A DNA stretch of 64,000 nucleotides, taken from Undaria pinnatifida. Its lineage: Eukaryota; Sar; Phaeophyceae; Laminariales; Alariaceae. The stretch lies in contig JABAKD010000030.1 of assembly GCA_012845835.1 (NCBI GenBank), positions 9,523,805 to 9,587,804 on the forward strand, given 5' to 3'. The position numbers and the translations under genes were made by a program. The notes beneath the pieces are model-generated. The model worked only from the letters and a program-made list of their open reading frames with translations. It did no database searches and was not told the DNA's origin. Below, piece after piece: positions 52,501 to 64,000 of this stretch. Numbering within the stretch: position 1 is the first letter of the stretch; each line of letters opens with the position of its first letter.

Positions 52501-55140
52501 CTTGCTCGAGGATACCACGACTTGCAGGTACGAAGCGCATAGCCTTTGGTTTCTTCGTATTATCGCAAGGATCAGTCAAGATGCGCCACGGTGTATGATA
52601 TGTCTTAACATGTCTGAAACGAAACGTAACTGCCATGTAGTGGGGTGGTACAACAACAATTGGCATGCTGCACGTCGTTGGCGAGTAGCACATGTACTAT
52701 GGAATGGTTTGGTCATGAGAATTGCAAGCCGAAACGCCCCAACGTATCATCTGAATGACATCGCTGATCTAATGAATCGTTCTTCTCCCCCTTTGGGGGT
52801 GGGAAAGGTGGCGAACGTAACCGAACGTGGACCTTAGTGTCGACGACAAATGGGTTGATGCCGCTATAGCCTATAATACATGACAAAATTTGATGTGAAT
52901 CAGCAAGCAGTGGGCATGCTGAAACCCTACGCGCGATACACAAGGCATGAACGGCGGGGGAGAAGGGAGGAGACCCGTGAAAACGACTTGCCCAGAAGGT
53001 GGTCAAGCGTAAAATAACACCGGTAATGTATGCCATAAACTTCTATCAGCGTACGATGAGCCCGCAACCCTGACACTGTCTTTTGCACGTCGAAATAAAC
53101 GAAATTTGCCACATACAATGCCGCAGCTTCATCTGCACCCTTCGCTTGAGGCGTCTAAGATGACTGGGGATGAGAAGTTCGTGTTCGGCCTCCACCCTCA
53201 CGGGGTCCTTTCCGATTACCGCATCCTCCTGGACGGCGTCACTCGACAAAGTTTTCCGAAGGTGGGCTGTAAAGCGATTGCAGCGGTGCAGTGAATGCTG
53301 GATTCTTCGTCATAGGAGTCCGATCGATCATATATCGCACGAATGCTTCACTCCTTTGTGTCTTATGTTTTATTCTACTGTGGCATGGTAGTACCTGGCA
53401 ACAGGGCTGTGCGGCTGTACCGTGCGGTGCTGCGTTTGTGACTGTTGTGTGTGCTCTTTGATTTGCTTTGCGTGGTTCCTGTGCCGGAACTGCTACTCTG
53501 CTGCTACTACGATACGTGTTATCCTTCTACCTGTGCGCTATCCCTTGTGTCACGTGCATGAACCCCTCTCCCTCTCTGGGTTTGTCAGTTGAGATCCTGG
53601 AGGGCGCTAGCAGCCTCGGTTTTGTTCAAGTTTCCCGTCTGGCGGGATGTTTCTTTATGGAGCCACTGCATCGACGCTGGAAGGGAAACCGCGCAGTACG
53701 CCCTGGACCATGGCCACAGCCTTTTCGTTGTGCCTGGCGGAGAACAGGAGCAGGTGAGGCGTATGTTTTTTTGGGGGGAGGGGTGCTCTTCTTGACGGGT
53801 TATGGGATCGACTGATGCCATCGGTTCATACCTTTAGAACTGTACCACACGTGTAGGGGATATGCCATCGTACTTTGATGTATAACATATTTGAGGGATA
53901 AACCATGCTTTGGTTTAGAGTTGTTTGGAGTTTTTTTCCTCAGTGGTAAAAAGGTTAATAAACTACGTCATACTGCACCCACGTCTTTGGGTACAAAGTT
54001 CTTGGAATCAGTGTGTTGTTTCTCCGGAGGTAAAAGGGGTACCCCCCCCACATCTCCCTCCCCACGTGTGACGACACCCTCGCAGATCTTGGGTGAGCAC
54101 GGGAAAGAAGTACTGTACCTCAAGAAGCGGATGGGATTCGTCAAGCTTGCGCTGCGGAACGACATCCCTCTGGTGCCGGTCTACGTGTTCGGGGAGAACG
54201 ACGTGTTTCGCACTTCTACGTTGTTTCGAAAAGCGAGGCTAGCTCTCGTCAAGCGTTTTAGGTGAAGGGCGACAAAAAGATACCGAAGTATTTATCAATT
54301 GAATGAAACATGTCTTAATATTAAAAACAGAGCGAATTATGACGTCCTCGCAGTAATTTTCGATGCTTCAGCAGTGGCAAATAAGCTGTAGCGGCAGCGG
54401 TAGCGTGGCACATCATCGGCGACTTTCGTACTCATGGACTATATGTGTACTCCGCATTTTCAAGAACTTACAAAAAGCACGGTTTTCTTTTTCTTGTTTT
54501 ACCAGCATATTTACAGTCGGACACTATACCTGCGTTAGCTTTAGCAGGGTAGGCATGCCAACAACACGTGTCGCCACGCGCTCTACGCTCAAGTCAAGCC
54601 TCGCGCACTACTCCTGCGCCCCCGCCCACCCGCTTTCGCGCTTTTTCCGCCCATTGTTCCGCGCAACGACACACTCATTCACAGGCATACTCACACACCC
54701 CCTCGAAAATCTCACACGCACCCAAGCACTCACACTCACACACAACGCACACGTACGTAGCATACCGTACGTATCACAAACTCACACACACTCACAGGCA
54801 CACGCATAAACACACACTATCTGCCACACACGCTTGCAACGTTGGCGTCGCTTTTGTCGGACGCTGCAGGATCGCCATCCCTGTGTTCTGGGGGCGGTTC
54901 GGTCTACCGATTCCGATCGAGGTCCCCATTCGAGTCGTCTTCGGCAAGCCGCTTTCCTTCGGAAATGGTTCCGACGCCGCCAAGAAATTTTCGGACGGAA
55001 ATGGGGAGGGGGGGCTTCGAGAAGTTAGCGACGAGGAGCTGAGGGAGGCGCACGGGGTCTACATGAACGCTTTGAAGCGACTGTTCGATGAGAACAAGGC
55101 CAAGTTTGGCTACGCCGACCGCGAGCTGTGTATTTATTGA
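49520..55140 (+). CDS. DGAT2: Diacylglycerol acyltransferase type 2 family (DGAT2/MGAT)
   Basis: Transfers an acyl group to diacylglycerol (or monoacylglycerol) at the endoplasmic reticulum membrane, the last step of oil synthesis. Exons: 49520-49803; about 53145-53261 (5' edge uncertain); 53589-53753; 54086-54261; 54870-55140. The last four join in frame. Exon 1 encodes a Cys-rich start and two membrane segments (LLAALMAGAFNSLACLCFL; PYIVLPPAVAYYFL). The signature HPHG is at 53193-53204 in KFVFGLHPHGVLSDYRI. Later motifs are FKFPVWRDVSLW, SLFVVPGGEQEQ, KKRMGFVKLALRNDIPLVPV and IAIPVFWGRFGLPIPIEVPI. It ends RELCIY then TGA. The phase from exon 1 does not join cleanly to the HPHG exon, so one small exon is probably missing in the 3.3-kb first intron. 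The start could also be at the ATG at 49535 or 49625. Family secure; substrate not. Confidence 0.9.
50635..50935 (-). mobile_element. tRNA-derived SINE copy in DGAT2 intron 1
   Basis: Second member of the family seen at 7050-7292. On the minus strand the tRNA-like head begins near 50932 (GCATCGTCCCCTAAATGG), with GGGCTCGAATCC as the B box. The body shares TGCCTTCATTTTTATC, AAATTTGCT and CAAGAAAAAG with the other copy, read on the + strand. About 300 bp. Confidence 0.6.
54660..54830. repeat. (CA)n-rich tract in a DGAT2 intron
   Basis: An imperfect CACACTCACA-type microsatellite between exons 54086-54261 and 54870-55140. Confidence 0.8.
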
Positions 55141-56404
55141 TCGGCCAGGCGAGCCCTTTTTGGGAGGTTTTGGTTGGGTGGGATGAGATGTAGCCGTGGC
55201 CATGTTCGACTGGCTTTCACACTCATCAATTTTGAATCTATAGCTTTGTATGCGCAAAGGAGTTTTGGAGGAAAATCGACTATTAATGGTAGCGTCTATG
55301 ATACGTGTTTGAATTGGGGCGCTTCGCTTTGTTAGTTCGTTGGCCGCCTTTTGGCATGTCTCGCGAGTGTGTGCAATACCAGGCAGTGCGTAACACGCTC
55401 TTTTTTGCCTATATATTTGTAGTATATTACGCGCGACCTGTTGTGCTCAACGACAATTGCCTCGAAACGTGCATGCCGTCGTGAGCGTTTCCGACACAGT
55501 ATAACAAAAACTAGCAACTCCGTGAGAGGGAAGCGTTTGTGGAAAAGAGGGGATAGTTACCGTTTTGGGCACACGGAGCAACGCGGGCTGTTGACGCAGG
55601 GGATGTACCCGGAGCGCAACGTGAGGGGGTGTACGACACGCACGCAGCATGGTGATACCGATGTACTACAAGTAGTGCGCACTCTTCCTAGAAAGAGTGA
55701 TAAAACGGCACTTGTCGGTTTTTTGATCGATCTATACTGAGTCCCAAAAGTCCCATAAGAGTTCATTGTCGTGACCGGCCGTGGTCGTGGTTGAGACTGC
55801 GGTTGGTCGGGGACCTTCGGCGTTCGTTTCACGATAGTGCACGGCAGTGTCTCGTGAGGGAAGCTGCTTTTTTGGGAGGTGCGTTGACACCCTTCCAAGT
55901 TTTGAGCATAAGGTAAGCTTTAGTCTCACACTTGGAATTTATTTTCTGCGCCTGCCCGGGTTAGTAGTTTCTAGATACTGTCTCTCAGACTCGGCTGCCC
56001 GCGTTTTTTTGTTTTGGTGTGCGCTTCTACCCTATATTCTCATCGCGTTGTTCCGCCATTCTGGTTTGTTTTGTTACCCTGTGTTTTCGGTTTGGTTTGT
56101 ATCTTTTACCCCGTCTGCTGGTCGGTGTGTTATTGCGGCTTTTAGCTTCTAGTGCCCAGGGGCCAGCATGTTGCCACGAGCGAACACGAGAAGACCCGAG
56201 ACATATACACTCATTGAGGCCATTTTAGAAATCTTGCCGCTGGTTGGTTACCCACACCAGGGTATACCAATAGATTCGTTCTTCCGAGTCTGTACTGTTT
56301 TTTTCAGAATGCGTACCAGGTGTACGAGTAAAATCGCGTCAGTTTTACGACTTCGAACCTTTTCCAACTCCTAAAGTTGTCCTACGCTACAAAGTCCATG
56401 TGTT

Positions 56405-56560
56405 TTATCCCCGAGGCGGGAGTGGGTGCAGTGGTAAAAATGGGTAATGTCAGGCGCCTCGGAGGCGAAGGTGTCACAAGTGATCCCGCGCACTAGGTTG
56501 GCCCTAAATTCGAATCCCAATTCGGTGGGACTCTCGGCTGTGCGACCCCGGATCTGAGTT
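56405..56560 (+). mobile_element. tRNA-like SINE head, single copy
   Basis: GAGTGGGTGCAGTGGTAAAA resembles an A box. About 80 bases on, TAAATTCGAATCCCAATT resembles a B box. The spacing is too long for a plain tRNA and no clean cloverleaf is seen. No second copy was spotted in this window, so the SINE call is tentative. Confidence 0.4.
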
Positions 56561-57820
56561 AAGGCGAACAGAAAAAGGCCAAGGAGAAGAGCCAACGCGT
56601 GTACTGTAATGGGGGAGGGGCGTCTCTTCTCGTACTGCAATGCAGCGTCAACGTGGCGTGCTGTATCTGAGTGTTTTCCAGGTTATTGTTGCTATTGCAC
56701 GCCGACTTGTTCACTCACGTTGCCTACCCTATAGAGTTGGGTTTTGGTAGTGGCGGTCGGCAAAATAATTGAATGTGATTCATTGCAAGCATAACAATAC
56801 AAAAGGAAATTCGGTGGTATTGCCCCCGGTGAATTGCATTCGCACGCTATTCCCGAGTGCAATGTTTTTTTCTCTTTCGTGGGTGAGAGCCAATAATGCC
56901 GCCGGAGAAAATAATCCCGCTGTTGATAATGTCGATGCAGCGCCAACGATGTGCGTTGGCATGCTCATGTATTTAGGTTGGGCGGTTGGATGGGTGGGCA
57001 GCAGAGGGAGGGGGTCCCCTTCGTATTTGTACCACACTCGCAGGTCATTCTCAGCTCAACACAAGAGCATGCAGTAGCATCACAATGTTGATATTTTTGG
57101 CCTGAAAAAAGTTTGCCGTTTTGTTCTGTGCACGCTTCCGCTCGTGATGTAGACTTTACAGACCAGATGCTGCAAAATTCAACCAATAGCCATAGACTCC
57201 CAACGGGGTGGACAATGCTGGAAAACCCACATGAGCATGGGGCTCATCTGCCTCTCGTGCATTGTCACAGCCAGGCCACGAGGAAAATTATCAGTCAAGT
57301 TACGATTTCGTAGTTTTGAGTGCATTTTTTTTCAAGCACCGCGAGTGCAACGAAAACAATGGTTTAGACGGCATACCTTGTATGACTCATCCCCTCCATC
57401 ATGTGCACTGTTTTACACACAGCAAAAGCTACGTTGGACGCAAAACAAGCGCGTTGTGGAAGGGGTGGGGGAGGAGGCCAGGCAACGCGTTCATCTCATG
57501 GACGGTGTCTTAACTCCTCATGGATGGTGTATCCCATATACACGGCTGAAAAAATACGCCGAGAGACTCGTGCATGGTCCGTGTCCCACGTGCACGGCTG
57601 CAAAACAATTACATCCCAAATGTGTCCCCTCCTGTACTACGTAATGTGAAGCTTGATGGATGCACCTTTTACGGCGTAATCTACACGCGTCGTGCCTTCT
57701 TTTGGTGGTGAAAAATCTACCGAGGGGGCTTTCCCTGCTTTCTTGTGGCCGACGCCCTCTCGCCCCCGCCCCTCCACAGGCATGTCCCCTTTTTCCGCCG
57801 CGGCTCATGAGACGGAGAGA

Positions 57821-57855
57821 AGCCCCGTGGGATAAAAACCCGAAGCGGGGCTTTT
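57821..57855 (+). other. GC-rich hairpin followed by a T run
   Basis: AGCCCCG pairs with CGGGGCT, with an inner GGG/CCC pair around ATAAAAA, followed by a short T run. The layout resembles a bacterial intrinsic terminator, but the setting is eukaryotic and intergenic, so no function is assigned. Confidence 0.35.
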
Positions 57856-58504
57856 TGCCCATCCACAACAATGCCCTACTGTATTTGGTAATTAGTCTCA
57901 TGATTTTTTTCGTCACGAAGCCAACAAAAAGACAAACCGACGTCAGAGAGAGATTCTAACGGATTCTCTGTTCGCTTCCACCCACGCGGGTTCAAGTAAA
58001 AAGACCACGTAGGTACAAGTAAAATATAAGAACCGTCTGGTAAAAATAGCAGCCAGCCAGCCAGTGAGCGAGCGCCACCCCATCTCTAAAACATGGCAAA
58101 TTTATCGAAAACCTTTGCCATGGGACTTTCGGAACGGTCCGAAACCAACGAACGTGCATAAACGCATTTTAAACGTAAGTACGCTCCCCCCCCCCTTCCC
58201 CCCCCCCCAAGACAGCGGCCAGGCCATTCCTCGCCGCAAAAAACAAAAATTACTAGAAGTGATGAGGCCACGTGCGTACGCCATCTAAGCGACAGAGAAT
58301 AAGGACGAAAGTATATGTTTATATTTTCAAGCTGCTCCGCCCAACAACTTCATTCGCCCCAATAAGATAAAGAAACACTTCCGAGAGAACTGCCCCGGCA
58401 AAATTCGATGCACGTCAGTCCTTCGTCTTTTTCCCATCCCCCCCCCCCCGCTCTCGCTTTTTGCCTCTTCACGAAAAAGAGGCCACCGAAAAAAGCTTAA
58501 TGGT

Positions 58505-61500
58505 CTAGAGGTAGCTCTTGCATTCCGCGATCAAGTTGGCGGCGGTCATGCCGTACTCCTCGAACACGGTGTCTCCCGGAGCAGACATGCCGTACTTGTC
58601 CACGCCGACCACCTTTCCGTCAAGGCCCACGTACTTGTACCACAGACCCGACACACCCGCCTGGTAGCAAAAAACGGAAGACAAGGAGGCAGACAGAGAA
58701 ATAAACGTATGATTTAACGTACCATTTAGAATTCGTGGCAGTATGCAAGTATATTTAATAAGAGTAACTACTCGTACACCGCCCGTCAAGTACAAAACAC
58801 AGAACTATGAAGGATACCTTGTGGCAGGTATAGCAAGTACCTGGTACAACAATTGAAGCGCGGATGTTCATGTGACGAGGTTGTCAGAATAACGCGAAGA
58901 ACCGAAATTCGACAGAACACATAGGAGCGGGGCGGAGCGAATCGTTCCTTTGCTTGCCCAGGGCGGCGCTTACATTGAAAAACACGTATTTCGGTCACAA
59001 GCCAAGACCTAAACCGAGTCCACGATGCGCTAACCCCGCCACATTCCACCAATGCCAACAATAACCAACAGCGAGCGAGAAACACCGTCGTTTACCTTCC
59101 ACGGCTTTCCTCCGCCAAGGTAACATACCTGGTAAGGGGCTGCTTTTCTTCCGTTCTAGAAATTAGCAGGGAAAACTCACAATTTTGTGCTTACTATTCT
59201 GTACCTGGTACACAAAATAGAACAAAGTACTAACGACGTCGGACAGAACAAAAATCCGCGCAAAAACCACCGACAGGGATACAGCCGAGTGCGCAAAAAC
59301 AGACAGGAAAAAAAGAGCCTTGTCTCACCTCCATTGCCACCCGCTTAGTGCAGGAAGAGGGAAGCACCTCTTCCTTGTATTCCGCGGACTGCTGGTCGAA
59401 CCGGTACATGGACGGCATGGAGATCACGCGGACACCCTTGCCCAGGGACTCGGCGGCGCTGAGGGCGTGCTGCACCTCAGATCCCGCAGCGAGGATAACC
59501 AGCTCAAGGGGGCCCTCCTCCTTCTTAGCTACGTAGCCTCCCTTGAGGGTGCCCTGCCTGCGAGTCGCGACCTGTTCCGTTGAGCGCACGCGAGCGGGGG
59601 GGGATGGAGGCTGTAAGCACACCGTTCAAATGACCGAGTAAAGTTCCCACACACATGACAACCGTGCACGTGTGAGCTTCACCCCTTTAGAGCCCCAAAA
59701 ACTCTCCCCATACTACCAGTAATTTGACCCCGGACATGGGTTTCCAGTCGTAGAGGGGTTCAGCTACACTTCGCCCATCTGCCAGCTAGAGGAAAAAAAA
59801 CAAAACAAACACGCTTGAGGCTGTAAGCTACCGCTCAAATGACCGAGTAAAGTTCACACAGGACAACCGTGCAAGAGTGAGCTTCACCCCTTTAGAGCCC
59901 CAAAAACTCTCCCCATACTAACTACCAGTGATTTGACCCCAAACATGGGTTTCAAGTCGTAAAGGGGTTCAGCTACACTTCGCCCATCTGCTAGCTAGAG
60001 GAAAAAAAACAAAACAAACATTCTTGTGAAACATCGTGGTCTAAGCCTGGTAAGCAACTTGCTTTGCATCTGTGCACCAGCGCACGATCGCTTGAACCGC
60101 CAAGCCGTCCCTACTGGAAACCCCTCGACACTACGATCGGTGAACCGAGAGCTAGCTCTGAGTCTCATTCCGCCCCAAGCCATGTAGACGCTTTTTGAAC
60201 CCGAAGACTCGACGGGGAAATGTCGTGTACATATTATACAACTAGCACCCAACTGAGCGGCCGATCCTTAACACGGCACCAAACCTCATGCGGGCAACAC
60301 CCACGACGAATCGTGTCTCTCCCAGCCTGCCGCATTTTTACAAAAAGAAAAAAGAAACCTTAGCTATGGATAATACTTGCCCTACGGTTATACGCACCGG
60401 GATCTCCTTGAGGGTGCGGACGTTTTGGCGCGTGAGGATGAGCGCGGTGGGGCCGTCCTTGCGGTCGAGGGCCGCGGCGTAGGCGGCGGCGGTCTCCTCG
60501 GGGTCGGCGGGGCGCAGGACGTCCATGTTGGGGAATACCCGGAGGCCGGACACGGTCTCGACCGGCTGGTGCGTGGGCCCGTCCTGCTCGTCGATATAAT
60601 GCACGAAGCAAGACAACAGGAGAGTGAATGGGGGGGGAAACATGGTGACATGTGAGACGGAGGCGGCACGAGGGTTCAGAAAAGAGCAACGCTTTCTGGA
60701 CCAATCAATGAGGCTTAGTGAGCGGGTGGCGACGCGTGCGAGCAAGCGAACATACGTGCAGCCAAGACAAGGAAGAAACCATGGCAAAAACTCGAACCTA
60801 CAGGGTTTCGGCCACGTAGGCAACTGCACCAAACACAGTAAAAACGGTCTCCAACCACGCAAACTCAATTATTGTTGTCACCTCTCCGACGCCGATGGAG
60901 TCGTGGGTGAGGATGTAGTTCACGGGCAGCTCAGAGAGAGCGGCCACACGCATGGGCGCGCGCATGTAGTCGGCGAAGACGAGGAAGGTGGAGCCTGAGC
61001 AGCGGTGGAGGCCGAAGTACGAGATTCCGTTAAGGATGGAGCCCATGGCGTGCTCGCGGATGCCGTAGTAGAAGTTGCGGCCGGTGTAGCTGCAGCGGCA
61101 TTAATCCAAGCAGGGCGCAACAAAGGAGCAACGCGTTACAGATAAAGGGAACAGCAGACAAATAAGTAATATTATCGGTTCATAAAGCAGAAACGAGTTG
61201 CAGCAGAATTTAGCAAGAAACAAATCAGCGCATCAAAGGCGTCGACCCATCACAGCAGGTGCCTTCAACAGTCTTCGAGCACTGACTTTTGCCGTTTAAG
61301 CACACGCGCCTGCCGGCACCGCAGCAAGTGCGCTTCTAACGTTACCACACCGAGCATACCAATCTGACGAACGCCATCATCGCAATTCGACGTCTCATCC
61401 ACGCAGCTGCTAATGTAGCTGCTAATTGTACAACGTGTATTGTCCAACGGTTGGGGTTGCCACCTTCACGGATGTGATATACCGCGTCAGGAACTGTCAC

Positions 61501-63021
61501 ATTTTCTTTTGTAAGCGATTCAATTGCTTGCATGAAGAGCGTTGCTGATCCGACGTTTTCGTTTCAGAGCGCTAAATATCGGCAAAAAAACTCTGACGGT
61601 TAAGCCAACACCCGCCCAGCCACGAGAGACTTGCACTCACCTCTTGCCGAGGTTAACACCGAAGTCTCCGCCGCCGGCGATGTAGTTCTTGTTAGACCCG
61701 TGGAGGTCAGCGGACCCAGACACGTACATAGGCACGGACGCGGCGATGGGCTGTGGACGAGAGAGCAACGGCAGGAAACACCAAACGAGTGAGAAAAAAA
61801 AAGCTACGTACCGGACCATAATAACTCCAAATGGTCTACCAACTAACACACCACTTGATATGGTGTGCTCAAGGCGATATCAAACCCCCGTCACATGTAC
61901 CCAAACGGATGGGCGTGCTCCGACGCACGGAGAAGGCTCCCCAGAAGCGATAAAAAAGCGTACCACCGGCAAAAGCTCTACCCGTGCACTTGATAAACGC
62001 CAATTCTTTCGCATGGGTGTGACGTAGAACAAGACGTCAAGATAAGTGTGACGAAACATAAACCACGTTAAAAAAAAAACTTGGCAAAAGTATTTACCTG
62101 GAGCACCATCTGCCCAGCGATACGCGTGGCGATGTTGGTGTCCTGGTCGAACTCCGGGATGGCGGCCATCAGCTCGTCGACGGAGGGCGTCTTGTGGTCG
62201 ATGCCGTCCTGGAGCATGGCGGCCTTGTCGGGGTTCTCCTTCTGCCACGCGGCGTAGGTCGTCTGCCACTCGTCGTACCTGACGCACGATATATAAATAT
62301 ATTGACCGGTTCTTCTGTTTTAGACGACCTGCGGATTCTACACACCATTTTATGCTCGGCCTAAAAACACAATACATCATGGTATACCTGCCGCTTTTCC
62401 GGACACACGACATCAGAGAGCGCTCTAAGTAGCCCTTAAGGGCTGAAAAAATAGCATTCGACATTCAACGTCAAGGGGCAACATCCGTTCTTCTTGTGCC
62501 GTAATTATTATACCAACAACGTAAATCAAGCACGAACAAGCTGCACGTACACCGTCAATTGCCCCAGAACCCACAAAATAACAGCGCGCTCACTTCCACT
62601 CACCACCGTCGACACTGCTGTCTGTGCACCGAAGTAACAAAAAGAAAAAGCAAAGCAAAACAGACGACGACAAACACCACGATACGTAGAAAGAGCACCA
62701 GCTCACGACAAGCCGTTACTTACAAACAGGATGAGACTTGCGTCAAAAACTACAACACAAATTTACTGCGTATGATGAAAAAACTCACGTCTTGCTGAGG
62801 TGGGCGGCGTGGTCCTTGAAGAAGGTCCGGGTGTCGGGGGACACGAACCACTTCTCATCCGGGAGGCCGATGGACTTGCGCGACTCGTCCGTGTACTCCA
62901 CACCGGCCTCACCGTGTGCCGCGTTCGTTCCCGCGACGGCGTCGATACCCTTGCCGATGATGGTCTTACACACGATCAGCTTGGGCTTGCCGTTCTTCGT
63001 CGACTTCGCCGTCTCCATCGC
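58505..63021 (-). CDS. TKT: Transketolase, last seven exons, 5' partial
   Basis: Thiamine-diphosphate enzyme moving two-carbon units between sugar phosphates in the Calvin cycle and pentose phosphate pathway. Exons in order: 63021-62789, 62278-62098, 61750-61641, 61089-60882, 60583-60398, 59553-59329 and 58660-58505. All are GT-AG and all phases agree, giving 432 visible residues and stop TAG. Landmarks: [44 protein letters not shown] with the catalytic Glu, THDSIGVGE joined across an intron to [28 protein letters not shown] and [13 protein letters not shown]. It ends [10 protein letters not shown]. The amino-terminal third, with the diphosphate-binding motif and any plastid transit peptide, lies beyond the right edge or in exons not found between 63022 and 64000. 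Plastid or cytosol cannot be decided. Confidence 0.96.
59607..60020. repeat. Tandem duplication of about 205 bp in a transketolase intron
   Basis: Copies begin GAGGCTGTAAGC (near 59607 and 59817) and end GCTAGAGGAAAAAAAACAAA. Each includes one copy of the short palindromic element (ACCCCTTTAGAGCCCCAAAA through TTTCCAGTCGTAGAGGGGTT). Confidence 0.9.
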
Positions 63022-64000
63022 CTGCGTGGACAAATGAGAAAGTCAGTGTAAAACAGTATCGGATAGCGAGAGAATATCCGAGTACAACAGATCCGACAGA
63101 CAGGATATAAAATCGGATACCTACGTATATTGAGACAAAATTGGACAGCGGGAGAATATCCGAGTACAGCAAATGCGATAGGCAGGATAGAAAACGGATA
63201 TCTACGTAAATTAGACAAAATTGGACAGCGAGAGAGCACCCCGTTACACCAAATCGCTCACACAAACTGCAACAATTAGATAGAGGGCGAGGGCGTCCGC
63301 GTAAGCAGGTACACCGGGTTTGTTAGAGAGGCCGAGAGAATGGCCATGCAAGCGGATTTTAAAAGTACAATACTACTGTAGATGATGTAACGAAAATGGC
63401 AAACATTTGTTGGTGCCAATAGAACACACGTGGCTGGGGAAGCAGGAGGTATTTTTCAAGCAAATAGTAGTTGTCGGCGGTGGCCGGTATCAAAGCCGTT
63501 CGAAAGGCACACGGCGCGCTTCCTCGCTGCCTGATTTTTCGCCACGATAACGGTTTGTTTGGTTTGGGTATTTCTTGACCATGCCTTGCCTTCCCCTTGT
63601 GGAGGGAGGCAACAATACCCTGAAGGTTTCAAGTTTTCAGTCCCCCCACCCCCCCGCTTTTGAGGAGCCAGATTTTTCACGCAAACCCACAAAAAGGACA
63701 AGAAAACTGGCGTTCACCGTCCTGCACGCGCCAATCAGCAAAACAGGACAAAAAAGCCACCTTAGTGTATTACAAGAGCAACATTCCACACGACGACATA
63801 GCAGGAGGGGCAAACACCGTAACGCAGACACACCCGACTCGAACCACAAACCAAACGCGCGACAACTAAGCCATGAAGGAAAGAGGAAAGACAGCCTACG
63901 TACTGATTCGTTTTACAATTGCAAACTGCACGCCCGTTGTGGGGACAAACTGCACGTCGATACAGTGTAGAATTTCCACAGAGGTGAATGTAACGATCAG
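63022..64000. other. Transketolase intron at the right edge
   Basis: No upstream transketolase exon could be found. The stretch holds the tandem repeat at 63055-63255 and otherwise nothing recognised. Confidence 0.55.
63055..63255. repeat. Tandem repeat, about 80-bp period, 2.5 copies
   Basis: GGATAGCGAGAGAATATCCG (63060) recurs as GGACAGCGGGAGAATATCCG (63144) and in degraded form at 63223. The text between repeats also matches (AGGATA, CGGATA, CTACGTA). Non-coding, in a transketolase intron. Confidence 0.85.

Larger units (their letters stand above)
55141..58504. other. Spacer between convergent DGAT2 and transketolase genes
   Basis: No gene is recognised over 3.3 kb. It includes the tRNA-like element at 56405-56560 and a possible dispersed repeat at about 55600-55740. 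A locally duplicated segment lies near 57500-57600 (GGACGGTGTC/GGATGGTGTA; CTCGTGCATGGTCCGTG), and a GC-rich hairpin is at 57821-57855. Long 3' untranslated regions from both genes may occupy part of it. Confidence 0.45.

Noticed and set aside
63055-63255. CRISPR-like array
   Set aside because: Only 2.5 diverged copies with an 80-bp period and no constant repeat/spacer structure; it is a tandem repeat in a nuclear intron.

Overview
The window reads as nuclear DNA of a photosynthetic stramenopile, most likely a brown alga (Ectocarpus-like). This is inferred from genes split into many short exons with GT-AG introns of roughly 0.4-5 kb, near-balanced base composition, abundant low-complexity intron sequence, a Ty3/Gypsy and LINE load, and a plant-type zincless Fpg glycosylase beside DGAT2 and transketolase genes. 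No database search was possible, so the organism is an inference.

Layout. (1) 1607-9226 (+): the last ten exons of phosphoglucomutase; its first exon(s) were not found. (2) 9227-12092: spacer with a 292-bp tandem duplication. (3) 12093-16482 (-): part of a bromodomain gene with a 2-kb low-complexity exon carrying a C16-run frameshift. (4) 16483-23529: gene-poor, with a tRNA-derived SINE pair, a poly-Gln ORF and a few exon-like pieces. (5) 23530-35559 (-): a complete seven-exon formamidopyrimidine-DNA glycosylase gene, with a LINE and a truncated LTR element inside intron 1. (6) 35932-about 39233 (+): an armadillo-repeat gene, head to head with the glycosylase. (7) 40763-41503: a composite of two inverted LTRs. 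(8) about 42430-48881 (+): a decayed 5'-truncated Ty3/Gypsy element. It holds a triplicated gag-like segment, a NADAR (YbiA-like) domain, a remnant of RNase H, an integrase and a chromodomain/Tudor-like tail, and ends in a 271-bp 3' LTR. (9) 49520-55140 (+): a DGAT2-type acyltransferase. (10) 58505-63021 (-): the last seven exons of transketolase, running off the right side.

The host genes are ordinary housekeeping genes: sugar phosphate metabolism, base excision repair, triacylglycerol synthesis and chromatin reading. They are not an operon and I see no shared pathway. For phosphoglucomutase, the glycosylase and transketolase, all exon joins keep frame. The DGAT2 and armadillo genes each have one unresolved join.

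The most unusual content is in the retroelements. A NADAR ADP-ribose-glycosidase-like domain lies inside a Ty3/Gypsy element, and its integrase carries a chromodomain followed by a second reader-like fold. The LTRs hold a 26-bp perfect palindrome centred on CACGTG. An inverted-LTR foldback unit appears to have inserted as a single piece. Several short dispersed families (a roughly 90-bp palindromic element, two tRNA-derived SINE families and GGCGGTA clusters) also recur across introns and spacers.
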